64,000 bases of DNA. Source: Aphanocapsa sp. GSE-SYN-MK-11-07L (GTDB lineage Bacteria > Cyanobacteriota > Cyanobacteriia > Thermosynechococcales > Thermosynechococcaceae). Made by a program: the position numbers and the translations under genes. Of the stretch, positions 33,265 to 43,587 are shown one piece after another. Below the pieces are notes generated by a model. The model saw nothing but the letters and a program-made list of their open reading frames with translations. It ran no database searches and was not told the DNA's origin. The stretch is from NCBI GenBank assembly GCA_019359715.1, contig JAHHGS010000082.1, positions 19,277 to 83,276 of the forward strand, read 5' to 3'. Each line of letters starts with the position of its first letter. Position 1 is the stretch's first letter.

Positions 33265-34263
33265 ATGGCAAACCGTTCTGCTTGTTTGATTTTTAACCCA
33301 GTTGCTGGTCAGGGCAACGCTGACCAGGACTTGGCCCTGATTCAGTCGATTTTGGAGCCTGAAATTAACCTCGACATTATTCAGACTACGCCAGAAACCG
33401 ATGTCGGCCAACTGGCAACCCACGCCTTGGAGCAAGGGGCTGAAATTATCATTGCCTCTGGCGGAGACGGAACTGTTTCGGCGGCAGCAACAGCTCTGAT
33501 GGGCACCAACATTCCCCTCGGTGTGATTTCCCGCGGCACGGCGAATGCCTTTGCCAATGCCTTAGACCTGCCAGTTGCGATCGCCCCCGCCTGTGAGGCG
33601 ATTTTGGCTGGCACAACGCGGGTGGTCGATGTGGCAACCTGCAATGGACTGCCGATGGTGCTGCTGACTGGCATTGGCTTTGAAGCCGAGACGGTGGAAC
33701 TTGCCGATCGCGATGCCAAAAAGCGATTAGGCATTGCTGCCTACGTGCTGGCTGGGCTGGAACAGCTACGCAGCCTAGAGCAGTTTGAAGTTGAAATTGA
33801 AACAGAAGAAAAAATTGTCACTGTTTCGGCGGCGGCTGTCACCATTGCCAATGCGGCTCCCCCGACTTCAATTCTGGCTCAGGGGCCAGCGGGGGTTGTG
33901 TTTGATGACGGCTTGCTCGATCTGACGATTGTGGCACCAATGAGCAAGTTAGGGGCGATCGCCGCTTCCTACGATTTGCTCAGTTCAACCTTGCGAGGGG
34001 AGGCCGCTCAACGCCCCGACATTGGCTTCCTGCGGGCAAAGCGGTTTAAGGTGACTGCCGATCCGCCTCAAAAAGTAGTTTTAGATGGCGAGATGATTGG
34101 TCATACACCCGTGGAAGTGGAGTGTATCCCCGGTGGACTGACGGTGTTTGCCCCCCAAACAGAACCGACGCAGCCGATCGAGAAACTAGAAGGACTACCT
34201 AACCTAACTGTCACCCTAAAAGAAGAAAGCTCAGAGTCGAAGTTAACCGAAAGCCCAGAGTAA
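33265..34263 (+). CDS. YegS/BmrU family lipid kinase
   Basis: A 332-residue diacylglycerol-kinase-catalytic-domain protein. The opening LIFNPVAGQGNADQDLALI is the family's first motif, and IIASGGDGTVSAAATALMG followed by PLGVISRGTANAFANAL (about residues 78-100 and on) gives the GGDGT nucleotide loop and the GTAN motif. The later AAAVTIANAAPPTS and DDGLLDLTIVAPMS stretches complete the two-domain fold. It should phosphorylate a lipid (diacylglycerol, sphingosine-like or phosphatidylglycerol) at the membrane; the actual substrate is unknown. The acidic C-terminal tail (EESSESKLTESPE) is unusual but short. Start ATG 33265 after GAGGAGAA. Confidence 0.88.
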   Translation: MANRSACLIFNPVAGQGNADQDLALIQSILEPEINLDIIQTTPETDVGQLATHALEQGAEIIIASGGDGTVSAAATALMGTNIPLGVISRGTANAFANALDLPVAIAPACEAILAGTTRVVDVATCNGLPMVLLTGIGFEAETVELADRDAKKRLGIAAYVLAGLEQLRSLEQFEVEIETEEKIVTVSAAAVTIANAAPPTSILAQGPAGVVFDDGLLDLTIVAPMSKLGAIAASYDLLSSTLRGEAAQRPDIGFLRAKRFKVTADPPQKVVLDGEMIGHTPVEVECIPGGLTVFAPQTEPTQPIEKLEGLPNLTVTLKEESSESKLTESPE

Positions 34264-34271
34264 AAATGCTC

Positions 34272-35489
34272 TCAAAAAGTATAGTGGGTTTGCCAGAACT
34301 TGTAAGCGGCGTAGGCAAGGGTCATCACTCCCACTTGAATTGCTGACTCATCGACATCAAAATGAGGGTGATGCAGCGGATAGTTGGGTTTAGTGTGGTG
34401 CCCAACTCCCAGCCGAAACATCGCTCCCGGTGCATGGTTGAGGTAAAGTGAAAAGTCCTCTGCCCCCAAGGAAGGTTCCGTCAAAATTTGGACATGTTCG
34501 CGGCCAAGGGCTTCTTGACCGGCGATCTCAATCAACTGCGATAGTTCTGGCGCGTTTTGGACAGACGGCACGCCTCGCTGGTAGTTGACATGATAGCGAG
34601 CGCCGTAGGGCTGACAGGTTCCGGCCACGATCTGTTCAATCCACTCCGGCAGTTTGGCGCTGGTTTCAGGATGAAGCGATCGCACGGTGCCCCGCAGTTG
34701 CACCTGATCGGCAATCACATTCGCGGCTCGTCCGCCGGAAATTTGCCCGATCGTCAGCACAACTGGGCGGAGCGGGTTTTGGGTGCGGCTAATCGCCTGC
34801 TGAAGGTTGGTAATCACTTGAGCGGCAATCCAAATCGCATCGATCGCCTCGTGGGGGCGGGCCCCATGCCCCGACTCACCAATGATTGTGATTTCTAGGT
34901 CATCGGCGGCAGCAGTCAAAGCGCCATAGCGAACCGCGATCGACCCGGCCGGAATTGAAGGAAAAACGTGCAGAGACAGAATTGCGCTTACCCGCTCCAT
35001 CACCCCATCATCGACCATCCACCGAGCCCCCTGGGCAATTTCCTCCGCCGGTTGAAATAGAAATCGGACATTGCCGGGTAACTCTTTGGCTAGGTCAGCC
35101 AAGATCATGGCCGTGCCCAACCCAACTGTCGTGTGAACATCGTGCCCGCAGGCGTGCATCACTCCTGGCTGCTTAGAAGCAAATTCTAAGCCAGTTAATT
35201 CTTGAATCGGCAGCGCATCCATATCGGTTCGGATTGCCAGCAGACGGGGATCACTGCCTTGCCCTGGCAATTCGCCAACCACGCCCAATTTTCCAACTTG
35301 CTGCTGCACCTGCAACCCTGAAGATGATAAAACACCAGCTACATAGGCTGAAGTCTGCTGCTCCTGACCGCTCAATTCTGGATGACTGTGGAGATGACGA
35401 CGAATTTCAATCAGTCGAGGCGTCAGGGTTTTCGTCAGGTGTTTAATCCGAGGCAGCATGCAGCAGTCAGAGTTCAATTTTCTTTCCAT
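34272..35489 (-). CDS. M20 family amidohydrolase
   Basis: A 405-residue M20D metallopeptidase/amidohydrolase of the hippurate-hydrolase/IAA-amino-acid-hydrolase class. Metal-site and family motifs: MHACGHDVHTTVGLG (about residues 107-121), FQPAEEIAQGARWMVDDG (catalytic Glu pair), the dimerisation-lid region GARPHEAIDAI, and SLGAEDFSLYL near the C-terminus with the last metal ligand nearby. It removes an acyl group from N-acyl amino acids or similar amides; the substrate is not determined. ATG 35489 gives 405 residues; an inner ATG at 35459 (MLPRIKHLTK) is about as likely. The gene converges with the lipid kinase gene, eight bases apart. Confidence 0.88.
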   Translation of the reverse strand: MERKLNSDCCMLPRIKHLTKTLTPRLIEIRRHLHSHPELSGQEQQTSAYVAGVLSSSGLQVQQQVGKLGVVGELPGQGSDPRLLAIRTDMDALPIQELTGLEFASKQPGVMHACGHDVHTTVGLGTAMILADLAKELPGNVRFLFQPAEEIAQGARWMVDDGVMERVSAILSLHVFPSIPAGSIAVRYGALTAAADDLEITIIGESGHGARPHEAIDAIWIAAQVITNLQQAISRTQNPLRPVVLTIGQISGGRAANVIADQVQLRGTVRSLHPETSAKLPEWIEQIVAGTCQPYGARYHVNYQRGVPSVQNAPELSQLIEIAGQEALGREHVQILTEPSLGAEDFSLYLNHAPGAMFRLGVGHHTKPNYPLHHPHFDVDESAIQVGVMTLAYAAYKFWQTHYTF

Positions 35490-35738
35490 GGTAGAAGTTA
35501 TTGGCGGTCTTAGCAGGGCGATCGCCGACTTTCAGTCCGGCACTTTGCGTCCAGCCTCAACGTCTCTTCCGAGTAAACCAACTTAGTTGATTTATGTTAA
35601 AGGGCTGAAACCTGCAACTAACAGCAGTTTTCCAAGAAAGTTGCTAAGCTGAGGTAACTAAACTTAAAAGCTTTTACTAAATTTTATCCAAAACCTTTTC
35701 GACCGCTGCTGGCAGAAAAATCCTAGGGCTACTTTTTT

Positions 35739-36257
35739 ATGCATTCTTCACTTAACCGAATTTCTATATTTGTTGACGGTAATAATATGTTTTACGCCCA
35801 GCAAAAAAACGGCTGGTTTTTTGATCCAAAAAGAATTTTAAGTCACTTTATTCATGAGCCAACCGTCAGTTTGGTCAATGCTTTTTGGTACACCGGCTTG
35901 AAAGACCCGCAAGACCAACGCGGGTTTCGAGATGCTTTAATTAGCCTTGGCTACACTGTTCGAACCAAAATCTTAAAGGAATATTACGACGATAATTCGG
36001 GGCGACTGTCGCAGAAAGCTAATCTGGACATCGAAATTGTGGTTGATATGTTTAACACGGTTGAGCAGTACGATCGGGTGATTTTATTTAGTGGCGACGG
36101 TGACTTTGAGCGGGCGATTGAGATGCTCCGATCTAAAAATACCCACATCACCGTCGTTTCCACTGAGGGCATGATTGCCAGAGAACTCCGAAACGTCACC
36201 GATCGCTACATCGACCTGAATGAGATCCGCAACAAAATTGAAAAACAAGATTACTGA
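35739..36257 (+). CDS. LabA-like NYN domain protein
   Basis: A 172-residue protein of the NYN (PIN-like) nuclease-fold family. Acidic catalytic-type residues are in ISIFVDGNNMFYAQQKNG (Asp about 10) and VILFSGDGDFERAIEMLRS (Asp about 109, 111), and the strand IEIVVDMFNTVEQYD contributes another Asp. The overall sequence closely resembles the LabA/NYN proteins of cyanobacteria; LabA of Synechococcus elongatus tunes circadian output, but LabA-like paralogs often differ in role. RNA binding or cleavage is probable from the fold. Start ATG 35739; it precedes groES by about 300 bases on the same strand. Confidence 0.88.
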   Translation: MHSSLNRISIFVDGNNMFYAQQKNGWFFDPKRILSHFIHEPTVSLVNAFWYTGLKDPQDQRGFRDALISLGYTVRTKILKEYYDDNSGRLSQKANLDIEIVVDMFNTVEQYDRVILFSGDGDFERAIEMLRSKNTHITVVSTEGMIARELRNVTDRYIDLNEIRNKIEKQDY

Positions 36258-36389
36258 GAGCTAAGGATTAAATCATTAGGGTTCAATCCACTCAGGTCTA
36301 AACCTCGGTTAAAGACTCTGATGTTGGCTACAGACAAGGGGGGAGGAGAGATCCCTCAAGTCAAGCCTATGAAGGGTTTGCCGGATTGA

Positions 36390-36405
36390 GTTCGGGAACC
36401 CGTAC
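36390..36405 (+). promoter_or_regulatory. K-box light/heat element upstream of groES
   Basis: GTTCGGGAACCCGTAC fits the reported K-box consensus GTTCGG-NNAN-CCNNAC of cyanobacterial groESL1 promoters at every fixed position. The K-box has been linked to light- and heat-induced groE transcription independent of HrcA. It lies 38 bases upstream of the CIRCE element. Confidence 0.78.
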
Positions 36406-36443
36406 TGTAAATATCGTTGTAATTGGAGGCGTTTACCGATAAA

Positions 36444-36470
36444 TTAGCACTCGTAAGCTGAGAGTGCTAA
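36444..36470 (+). promoter_or_regulatory. CIRCE operator (HrcA binding site)
   Basis: TTAGCACTC-N9-GAGTGCTAA is an exact match to the CIRCE consensus with the standard 9-base spacer. HrcA bound here represses groES-groEL until heat stress. It lies 91 bases before the groES start. Confidence 0.97.
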
Positions 36471-36561
36471 TTTTGTTTTCAGCCTTAAGCAAAAAGCAAG
36501 TTAGCGGTCTTAGCAATATTTTTCGATTATTCCAATCGATATTTAGTTTGGAGAACTTTGT

Positions 36562-36873
36562 ATGGCAGCCGTATCTTTGAGTGTTTCCACCGTTAAGCCC
36601 CTTGGCGATCGCGTATTTGTGAAAGTCAGCGCTTCCGAGGAGAAAACCGCCGGTGGACTCTACCTACCAGAATCTGCAAAGGAAAAGCCCCAGGTGGGCG
36701 AAATTGCCGCTGTCGGCCCTGGCAAGCGCAGCGATGATGGCGTCCGCCAAGAGCTAGACGTTAAGGTGGGCGACAAGGTTTTGTATTCCAAGTATGCCGG
36801 CACCGACATCAAGCTCGGCGACCAGGAATACATCCTGCTATCTGAGAAAGACATTCTGGCGATCGTTGACTAA
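36562..36873 (+). CDS. groES: Co-chaperonin GroES
   Basis: A 103-residue GroES, the heptameric lid of the GroEL folding chamber. The motifs [21 protein letters not shown] and [16 protein letters not shown] at the mobile-loop region and [18 protein letters not shown] at the C-terminus are standard; the length is normal for cyanobacteria. Start ATG 36562 ([15 protein letters not shown]) follows GGAGAACTTTGT. K-box and CIRCE in front predict light, heat and HrcA control; groEL follows after 135 bases. Confidence 0.97.
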   Translation: MAAVSLSVSTVKPLGDRVFVKVSASEEKTAGGLYLPESAKEKPQVGEIAAVGPGKRSDDGVRQELDVKVGDKVLYSKYAGTDIKLGDQEYILLSEKDILAIVD

Positions 36874-37002
36874 GGCAATTCTCAACTGAAGCTTTGAAGT
36901 TCTGAATCAGTTTGGGGGTTAGTTCTCGCTGATTAGAATTGACTCAGTTTGGCTCGATCATTTTGCTTTCATCACTCAACACTTAGAACTCGAAATTACT
37001 GA

Positions 37003-38643
<1,641 letters not shown>

Positions 38644-38667
38644 TCCTTAGCCTAGTCAAGTAACATC

Positions 38668-38699
38668 AAAAGGGTGGTTCTCAGGAGCCACCCTTTTTT
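38668..38699 (+). terminator. Terminator of groESL
   Basis: AAAAGGGTGG...CCACCCTTTTTT, a G/C-rich stem with a small inner loop followed by a T-run, lies 25 bases beyond the groEL stop. A canonical rho-independent terminator. Confidence 0.9.
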
Positions 38700-38729
38700 G
38701 CGAAAAGCTGATAGAGGGACTGCAAGTCG

Positions 38730-39575
38730 ATGAGGATTGGGATTGTTGGACTGGGGTTGATCGGCGGCTCGCTCGGACTAGACCTGCGATCGCTTGGCCA
38801 CGAAATTTTTGGCGTCAGCCGCCAACCGAAAACCTGCGAGATTGCCCTCCAACGGGGCGTGGTCGATCAAGCCAGCGTTGACTTGCTGCTGTTAGCCAAA
38901 ACAGAGGTGATTTTTGTCTGCACACCGCTGGGAGCAATCCAATCCACGGTTGAGCAATTGGTGCCTTACCTGCAACCAGAGGTGGTTCTGACCGATGTCG
39001 GCTCTGTCAAAGCGGCGATCGCCCAGAAAATTCTTCCCTTCTGGGGCAACTTTGTGCCGGGACACCCGATGGCCGGCACTGCTGAAACAGGCATCGAGGC
39101 CGCCCAGTCGCGCCTGTTTGCTGGCAAGCCCTATGTGCTGACCCCCACAGACAAAACGCCTCCGGCCTCAGTTCAAGTTGTGGCTGACTTAGTCAAATCC
39201 TTAAGCGCCACCCTTTACCAGTGCTCACCAGCCGCCCACGATCGGGCAGTATCGTTAATTTCTCATTTGCCCGTCATGGTCAGCGCTAGCCTAATTGCCA
39301 CCTGTCTCCAAGAGCCAGATCCAGAGACCCTTCTGCTGGCTCAACAGCTTGCCAGCTCTGGGTTTCGAGATACTAGCCGAGTCGGTGGCGGCAACCCGGA
39401 ATTAGGGCGAATGATGGCTGAGTATAATCAAGCCGAGGTGCTGCGATCGCTGCACGGCTATCGCCAAACCCTTGATCGGTTAATTGACTCGATTGAGACG
39501 CAAAACTGGTCAGCGATCGAGCAAACTTTACGCCAAAATCAGCAGGCTCGACCTCAGTTTTTAAACCCAATGTAA
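38730..39575 (+). CDS. tyrA: Prephenate/arogenate dehydrogenase
   Basis: A 281-residue TyrA, which oxidatively decarboxylates arogenate to tyrosine (usual in cyanobacteria, NADP-dependent) or prephenate to 4-hydroxyphenylpyruvate. The Rossmann start RIGIVGLGLIGGSLGLDL is immediate at the N-terminus, followed by VFVCTPLGAIQSTVEQL, DVGSVKAAIAQKIL and GHPMAGTAETGIEAAQSRLF (substrate-binding), and SLISHLPVMVSASLI (dimer helix). The length matches single-domain cyanobacterial TyrA, with no fused chorismate mutase or ACT domain. Start ATG 38730. It follows the groESL terminator and stands alone. Confidence 0.93.
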   Translation: MRIGIVGLGLIGGSLGLDLRSLGHEIFGVSRQPKTCEIALQRGVVDQASVDLLLLAKTEVIFVCTPLGAIQSTVEQLVPYLQPEVVLTDVGSVKAAIAQKILPFWGNFVPGHPMAGTAETGIEAAQSRLFAGKPYVLTPTDKTPPASVQVVADLVKSLSATLYQCSPAAHDRAVSLISHLPVMVSASLIATCLQEPDPETLLLAQQLASSGFRDTSRVGGGNPELGRMMAEYNQAEVLRSLHGYRQTLDRLIDSIETQNWSAIEQTLRQNQQARPQFLNPM

Positions 39576-39687
39576 TGGAAATACCAAGAAACACCTGCAC
39601 GATCGCTAGCCGTTCCATTGCCCAATCAAACAGGGTCAGCGGCTAGACTGTTAAAAAAGCCTGGTTCCTGAATTGATCCGGAGAGCT

Positions 39688-40392
39688 ATGCAGACCCCTC
39701 GGCTTGATCAGCAACCCACAATCTTTGCGATTCCACCCTTGGAAAATGGCGATCGCCTCTCACGGGAAGAATTTGAGCGGCGTTATGCAGCCATGCCAGC
39801 AAGTTGTAAAGCGCAGTTGGTTGAAGGGATCGTCTACATGGCAGCAGCGCTCCGATTTCGCAGTCATGGCAAGCCTCACAGCCAATTAAACACTTGGCTA
39901 ACGACTTATCAAGTTTTTACCTTAGGGGTTGAAATTGCCGATGCGGCAACCGTCAGGCTAGACGGAGACAACGAGCCGCAACCTGATGTTGTGCTCCTGA
40001 TTGACCCAAAAGCAGGTGGACAGGTCAGCCTGAGTGATGACGACTATATTGAGGGAGCACCGGAATTATTGGCAGAGATTTCAGCTAGCAGCGTCTCAAT
40101 TGATTCAATGCTCAAGAAGAGCGTCTACGAGCGGAAGGGCGTTCAAGAATATATTGTCTGGCGAGTGTTAGACCAAGCTCTGGATTGGTTTTGGCTAGAA
40201 CACGACAAATACGTGAATTTGTTGCCAGACGCGGATGGGATTACTCGCAGTCGGCAATTTCCTGGATTGTGGCTGGATCGAGCAGCGCTTTTGGATGGCA
40301 ATATGCAACAGGTTTTAGCGGTGCTGCAAGCGGGGTTGGCATCCTCAGAACATCAGGCATTTGGATCTTGCTTACAAGCGAAGCTGTCATGA
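39688..40392 (+). CDS. Uma2 family (DUF820) endonuclease-fold protein
   Basis: A 234-residue Uma2 protein, one of the most expanded families in cyanobacteria, with a PD-(D/E)XK nuclease-like fold. The family's RYAAMPASCKAQLVEGIVYM (substrate-like Glu at about 47), the acidic block QPDVVLLIDPKAGGQ, and the core ELLAEISASSVSIDSMLKKS, YERKGVQEYIVWRVLDQALDW (catalytic-type Lys) are in place. The real function is unknown; nuclease activity is predicted from the fold only. ATG 39688 is preferred, with CCGGAGAG in front, over the TTG five codons upstream. It converges with the MFS/spermidine synthase gene. Confidence 0.88.
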   Translation: MQTPRLDQQPTIFAIPPLENGDRLSREEFERRYAAMPASCKAQLVEGIVYMAAALRFRSHGKPHSQLNTWLTTYQVFTLGVEIADAATVRLDGDNEPQPDVVLLIDPKAGGQVSLSDDDYIEGAPELLAEISASSVSIDSMLKKSVYERKGVQEYIVWRVLDQALDWFWLEHDKYVNLLPDADGITRSRQFPGLWLDRAALLDGNMQQVLAVLQAGLASSEHQAFGSCLQAKLS

Positions 40393-40406
40393 TTTACTCC
40401 TCATGG

Positions 40407-42641
40407 CTACGATCGAGATCGGTTCAGATAGTACTCCGATCGCGGAAACAAGTCAGTATTGATCGCCGGCGGCTGTCCATCTTGGGCATGGGAATAATAA
40501 TGCACTGTCGCAGTTTTGATATCAGTCCGCATCGCTTCGACATTGACTCCTGCATTAGCCAGAAAATTCAATACTTCTGGTGCGTCTAACTTGGTCAGTA
40601 ATCCAACGCGGTTGAACTCAATCCGATGATCGCTGCCCAATAAAAAACTGAGATGATCGCTCATATCCAATTGAGTGACGTAGGGAAACACATTCCGGTA
40701 GGTTTGCTCGGTTTCTGGGCCGACATTCCATTGGACAGACATGCCGCCGGGCTTTAAATGCGACTGCACGGCTTGAAAAAATTCCTGCGAGTACAGCATG
40801 CCTGCCCGCGATCGCCAAGGGTTAATCGCGTCAGCCTCAATGATGTCAAACCGCTGATTCGCTAGCATTAATTCCCGGCGACCATCGCCAACCTTAAACT
40901 GAAAGCGAGGGTCTTGAAATAGGAAATGCAGCGGTTTTCCAACCTCGGTTTTGGCGTAGGTTCGCAGCACTGACAGTTCAGCCCCTAATAGCTCAACCAC
41001 TCGCACCTGCTGAGTTAAGGGATGGGTGCCAATCGTGTGGGGAGTACCACCGGAACCCAAACCAATAATCATCACCTGGGCTGGCTGGGGATGCAGCAAA
41101 ACTGGAATCATGCCCAGCAATGCATGGACATGCATGTAGGGAAACTGGGCCTGGGCTTGCCCACTCGCCAGTAAGGTGCCTTGCCGATTCACTTCGGTAA
41201 TTGCAGCCACCCCGGTCGAGTCTTCAGCCACAATTAAGTATTGTCCTGGTTTGATGCCATGCAGTCCTGCCCACAGCCGGAGGTTACTCGGAAAAAATAG
41301 GGCAATGCTCAGCAGCGCTAAAACGGCTCCCACCTTGATCGATCGCCAATTGGCTTGGAGCAGTAAGACAAAGCCGAATCCAAATAGCGTCAGCAGCCGG
41401 ACTGACCCAGCAGTCCCCAAGTGATCCAGCAGCACTAACCCGGTTAAAAGACTGCCTGTCGTATTGCCAATGATGTTTGCAACTTGGATCAGACCCACCC
41501 GTGAGCCAATCCGCTGGCGATCGGTTTGGACAGCTTTTTGCACCAGCGGGAAATAAAAGCCCAACAGTAAATTGGGCGGCACGATCATCACCAGCGGCAG
41601 TATTCCGTACTTAAATACAATCGCAGCATCAATCCGAGCCGGGTCAATGTAGCCAATGTCTGCCCGCAGTTCTGGATGGGCTTGCCAGTAAAGGCTAATC
41701 AGCCAAATCGCGATCGCAGAGTAAGCAATCACCAGCCCTTGAATCCACAGAAACACCTGGCGCGGCTGACGAATGCCCCCAATTGCCCAAGCTCCCAGCA
41801 GGCTGCCCAAGCCATTACTGACCAAAATGAACGCCAACAGGTGAGCATAGGTATAGGCGATCGACTGGAGGGCAATATCCAAAACTCGAAACCAAACAAT
41901 TTCGAGCGAAATTGCCACAAAGCCGGAGCAAAACACCAGCCAACACCAGGCTTTGAAACCATCGCTAGGCAAGGATGGCGGAGAGATCCCTACTTCAAAA
42001 GCGCGATCGGACTCAAATAAAGCAGCACTCGCCAGCGCCACCAGACCGACGACAATGCTCAACGCTGCTCCCAGATACAGCGTTTGTTCATACCCGAAGC
42101 TGCCGATCAGATACCAGCCAGAAATTAAGGTTCCCAGCCCTGCTCCGAGCGTATTAACGCCGTAGAGTAAGCCAATCCGAACTGCGGCCTGGTTTGAATT
42201 TCGATTCACTGCCTTGGCCAGCAGCGGTAGCGATAGCCCCATCAATGTTGTTGGCACGAGTAAGCAAATAAAGACAATCAGCAGCAGCAACAGCAGGGAA
42301 CTCGCCAAGGACAAAAGCTGGCGGAACAATAAGTCGTAGAACAAGAAGCGGCTGCAAATGGCAAAAGCTGCAATGGCCAAACTACAAATGCCAAAGGTCT
42401 GGACTGCCTGGCGACGACTCAGGCGATCGCTCAACCAGCCCCCAATCAAACTCCCCAGCCCCAGCCCTGCCAAGTAGGATGCAACCACAATGCTGACCGA
42501 GCGCACATCAGACCCAGAAAACAAGCCCAGCATCCGCTGCCAGACAACTTGATACAGGAGGGCTGTAAACCCTGAAACAAAGAAGCTAAATAGCAGGACT
42601 GGCAGGGCTGATTTAGCTGAAAAACGCTTGCTTGAAAACAT
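40407..42641 (-). CDS. Fused MFS-like membrane protein / spermidine synthase-like protein
   Basis: About 744 residues in two parts. Residues about 1-465 hold some 12-13 hydrophobic helices, including FFVSGFTALLYQVVWQRML and GLGLGSLIGGWLSDRLSRR, of the MFS-like domain fused to spermidine synthases. From about 475 to the end is a SAM-dependent methyltransferase-fold spermidine synthase domain: MIIGLGSGGTPHTI (glycine-rich loop), VVELLGAELSVLR, FKVGDGRREL and FDIIEADAINPWRS. Fusions of this kind are common in bacteria but their substrate is unproven and may not be putrescine. I place the start at ATG 42641 because the 42660-42696 hairpin would sit in the longer ATG (42659) leader. Confidence 0.86.
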   Translation of the reverse strand: MFSSKRFSAKSALPVLLFSFFVSGFTALLYQVVWQRMLGLFSGSDVRSVSIVVASYLAGLGLGSLIGGWLSDRLSRRQAVQTFGICSLAIAAFAICSRFLFYDLLFRQLLSLASSLLLLLLIVFICLLVPTTLMGLSLPLLAKAVNRNSNQAAVRIGLLYGVNTLGAGLGTLISGWYLIGSFGYEQTLYLGAALSIVVGLVALASAALFESDRAFEVGISPPSLPSDGFKAWCWLVFCSGFVAISLEIVWFRVLDIALQSIAYTYAHLLAFILVSNGLGSLLGAWAIGGIRQPRQVFLWIQGLVIAYSAIAIWLISLYWQAHPELRADIGYIDPARIDAAIVFKYGILPLVMIVPPNLLLGFYFPLVQKAVQTDRQRIGSRVGLIQVANIIGNTTGSLLTGLVLLDHLGTAGSVRLLTLFGFGFVLLLQANWRSIKVGAVLALLSIALFFPSNLRLWAGLHGIKPGQYLIVAEDSTGVAAITEVNRQGTLLASGQAQAQFPYMHVHALLGMIPVLLHPQPAQVMIIGLGSGGTPHTIGTHPLTQQVRVVELLGAELSVLRTYAKTEVGKPLHFLFQDPRFQFKVGDGRRELMLANQRFDIIEADAINPWRSRAGMLYSQEFFQAVQSHLKPGGMSVQWNVGPETEQTYRNVFPYVTQLDMSDHLSFLLGSDHRIEFNRVGLLTKLDAPEVLNFLANAGVNVEAMRTDIKTATVHYYSHAQDGQPPAINTDLFPRSEYYLNRSRS

Positions 42642-42659
42642 CAAGATTCGTAGGAACAA

Positions 42660-42696
42660 TTTTAAGCAGCATTAGCAAAGCCGATGCTGCTTAAAA
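42660..42696 (-). terminator. Terminator after NTF2-like gene
   Basis: TTTTAAGCAGCAT (42660-42672) and ATGCTGCTTAAAA (42684-42696) form a 13-bp perfect stem with an 11-nt loop and flanking A/T runs, 30 bases beyond the NTF2-like gene's stop on the minus strand and immediately before the next gene's start. Confidence 0.8.
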
Positions 42697-42725
42697 TCAT
42701 TACAAATTTGAGGCGACTTGTTGAG

Positions 42726-43283
42726 CTATTTGACAGCCGGAGTCTCAGTGTCAATATATTCTCGCCAGCGACTAATGCGATCGCCTGCAAAATCAATCAC
42801 AATTATGTCTTCGGCTCGATTAATCCGGCCCGCTTTGTCCTGGTCTTGCCAATCCCACTCCACAGCAGCTTGGTTGCCATCAATGATCGTGCGGCGGATT
42901 TCAATCTTGACGCCAGCCGAACCAGCAGTAAAGTCAGCTAATGCTCTGCGGATCTCGGTTTGCCCAACCCATCGCCGACCGTGCACAATCATCTCACCAT
43001 CGGGGACAAACAGGGCGGCCCAAGCATCGGCATCCCCGGCAACCCAAGCATTGCGAGCCGCTTGAATGATTTGCTGAATCTGGGTCGGTGCCATCAAACC
43101 AGAGTTTCCTTGAGTGACGAGATGAGTTTGTTTGCTGAGCACAGGCGGGAGGGGAAGGCTCGGCGATCGCACTGCCGCCGCCGAGACAATGGTGATCAGG
43201 CTGAACGCAAACACAATTCCCCCAGCGACAGCGCAAATCAAAATTCTTTCAAAGCAAGACCTCAACGTTAGATAGGATTTCAT
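42726..43283 (-). CDS. Exported NTF2-like (SnoaL/DUF4440 type) protein
   Basis: A 185-residue protein with an N-terminal signal sequence or anchor (ILICAVAGGIVFAFSLITIV, about 14-36). From about 60 on it has the NTF2-like alpha+beta cone fold: IQQIIQAARNAWVAGDADAW, FVPDGEMIVHGRRWVGQTEI, RRALADFTAGSAGVKIEIRR and WREYIDTETPAVK at the end. Such domains bind small hydrophobic ligands in SnoaL, ketosteroid isomerase and related proteins; catalytic residues are not conserved enough to name a reaction. It is probably lumenal or periplasmic. ATG 43283 is the start. The IS3 remnant begins 43 bases upstream of it. Confidence 0.75.
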   Translation of the reverse strand: MKSYLTLRSCFERILICAVAGGIVFAFSLITIVSAAAVRSPSLPLPPVLSKQTHLVTQGNSGLMAPTQIQQIIQAARNAWVAGDADAWAALFVPDGEMIVHGRRWVGQTEIRRALADFTAGSAGVKIEIRRTIIDGNQAAVEWDWQDQDKAGRINRAEDIIVIDFAGDRISRWREYIDTETPAVK

Positions 43284-43326
43284 GAAAGCTCAAACTGACC
43301 TTCCCCCAAAAAAGTGGACAGGTAAG

Positions 43327-43552
43327 TTAAGCGGCGATCGGGTGATTGAGAGTGCTCCAATAATTCTCTTCAAATTGAACCGGGGAAAAGTACCCTATTG
43401 TCGAGTGTAATCGTTGTCGGTTATGAAACCACCTCTGTGTGAATCGCAAACATGAGGCTAAGTCAGTGCGTAGATGCTCCGCCATCGACCACCCGACTAC
43501 CCGCCGTGAGTATAGGTCAATAATGACCGCTAAGTACAACCATCCTTCTTGA
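43327..43552 (-). pseudogene. IS3-family transposase remnant (rve integrase core, internally deleted)
   Basis: The minus strand encodes WLYLAVIIDLYSRRVVGWSM, the well-known stretch of the IS3 family integrase core, then jumps directly to the C-terminal block QRWFHNRQRLHSTIGYFSP with SPVQFEENYW. The segment between, which should contain the second catalytic Asp (HSDRGSQY) and the Glu, is missing. There is no OrfA and no full inverted repeat. So this is a decayed insertion-sequence fragment. A GTGGACA-like end lies near 43314-43320. Confidence 0.87.
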
Positions 43553-43587
43553 TGCCCTATCTGTAGCGGGCATTTATTGAATTTGTA

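Larger units (their letters stand above)
36258..36561. other. groESL upstream control region
   Basis: About 300 bases with no protein gene. It carries the K-box (36390-36405) and CIRCE (36444-36470) and thus the groES promoter. Nothing else was recognised. Confidence 0.7.

Noticed and set aside
36300..36390. Possible structured RNA between the LabA-like gene and groES
   Set aside because: GGGTTT...AACCC pairing is weak and the conserved part is explained by the K-box; no match to 6S, SRP or tmRNA.
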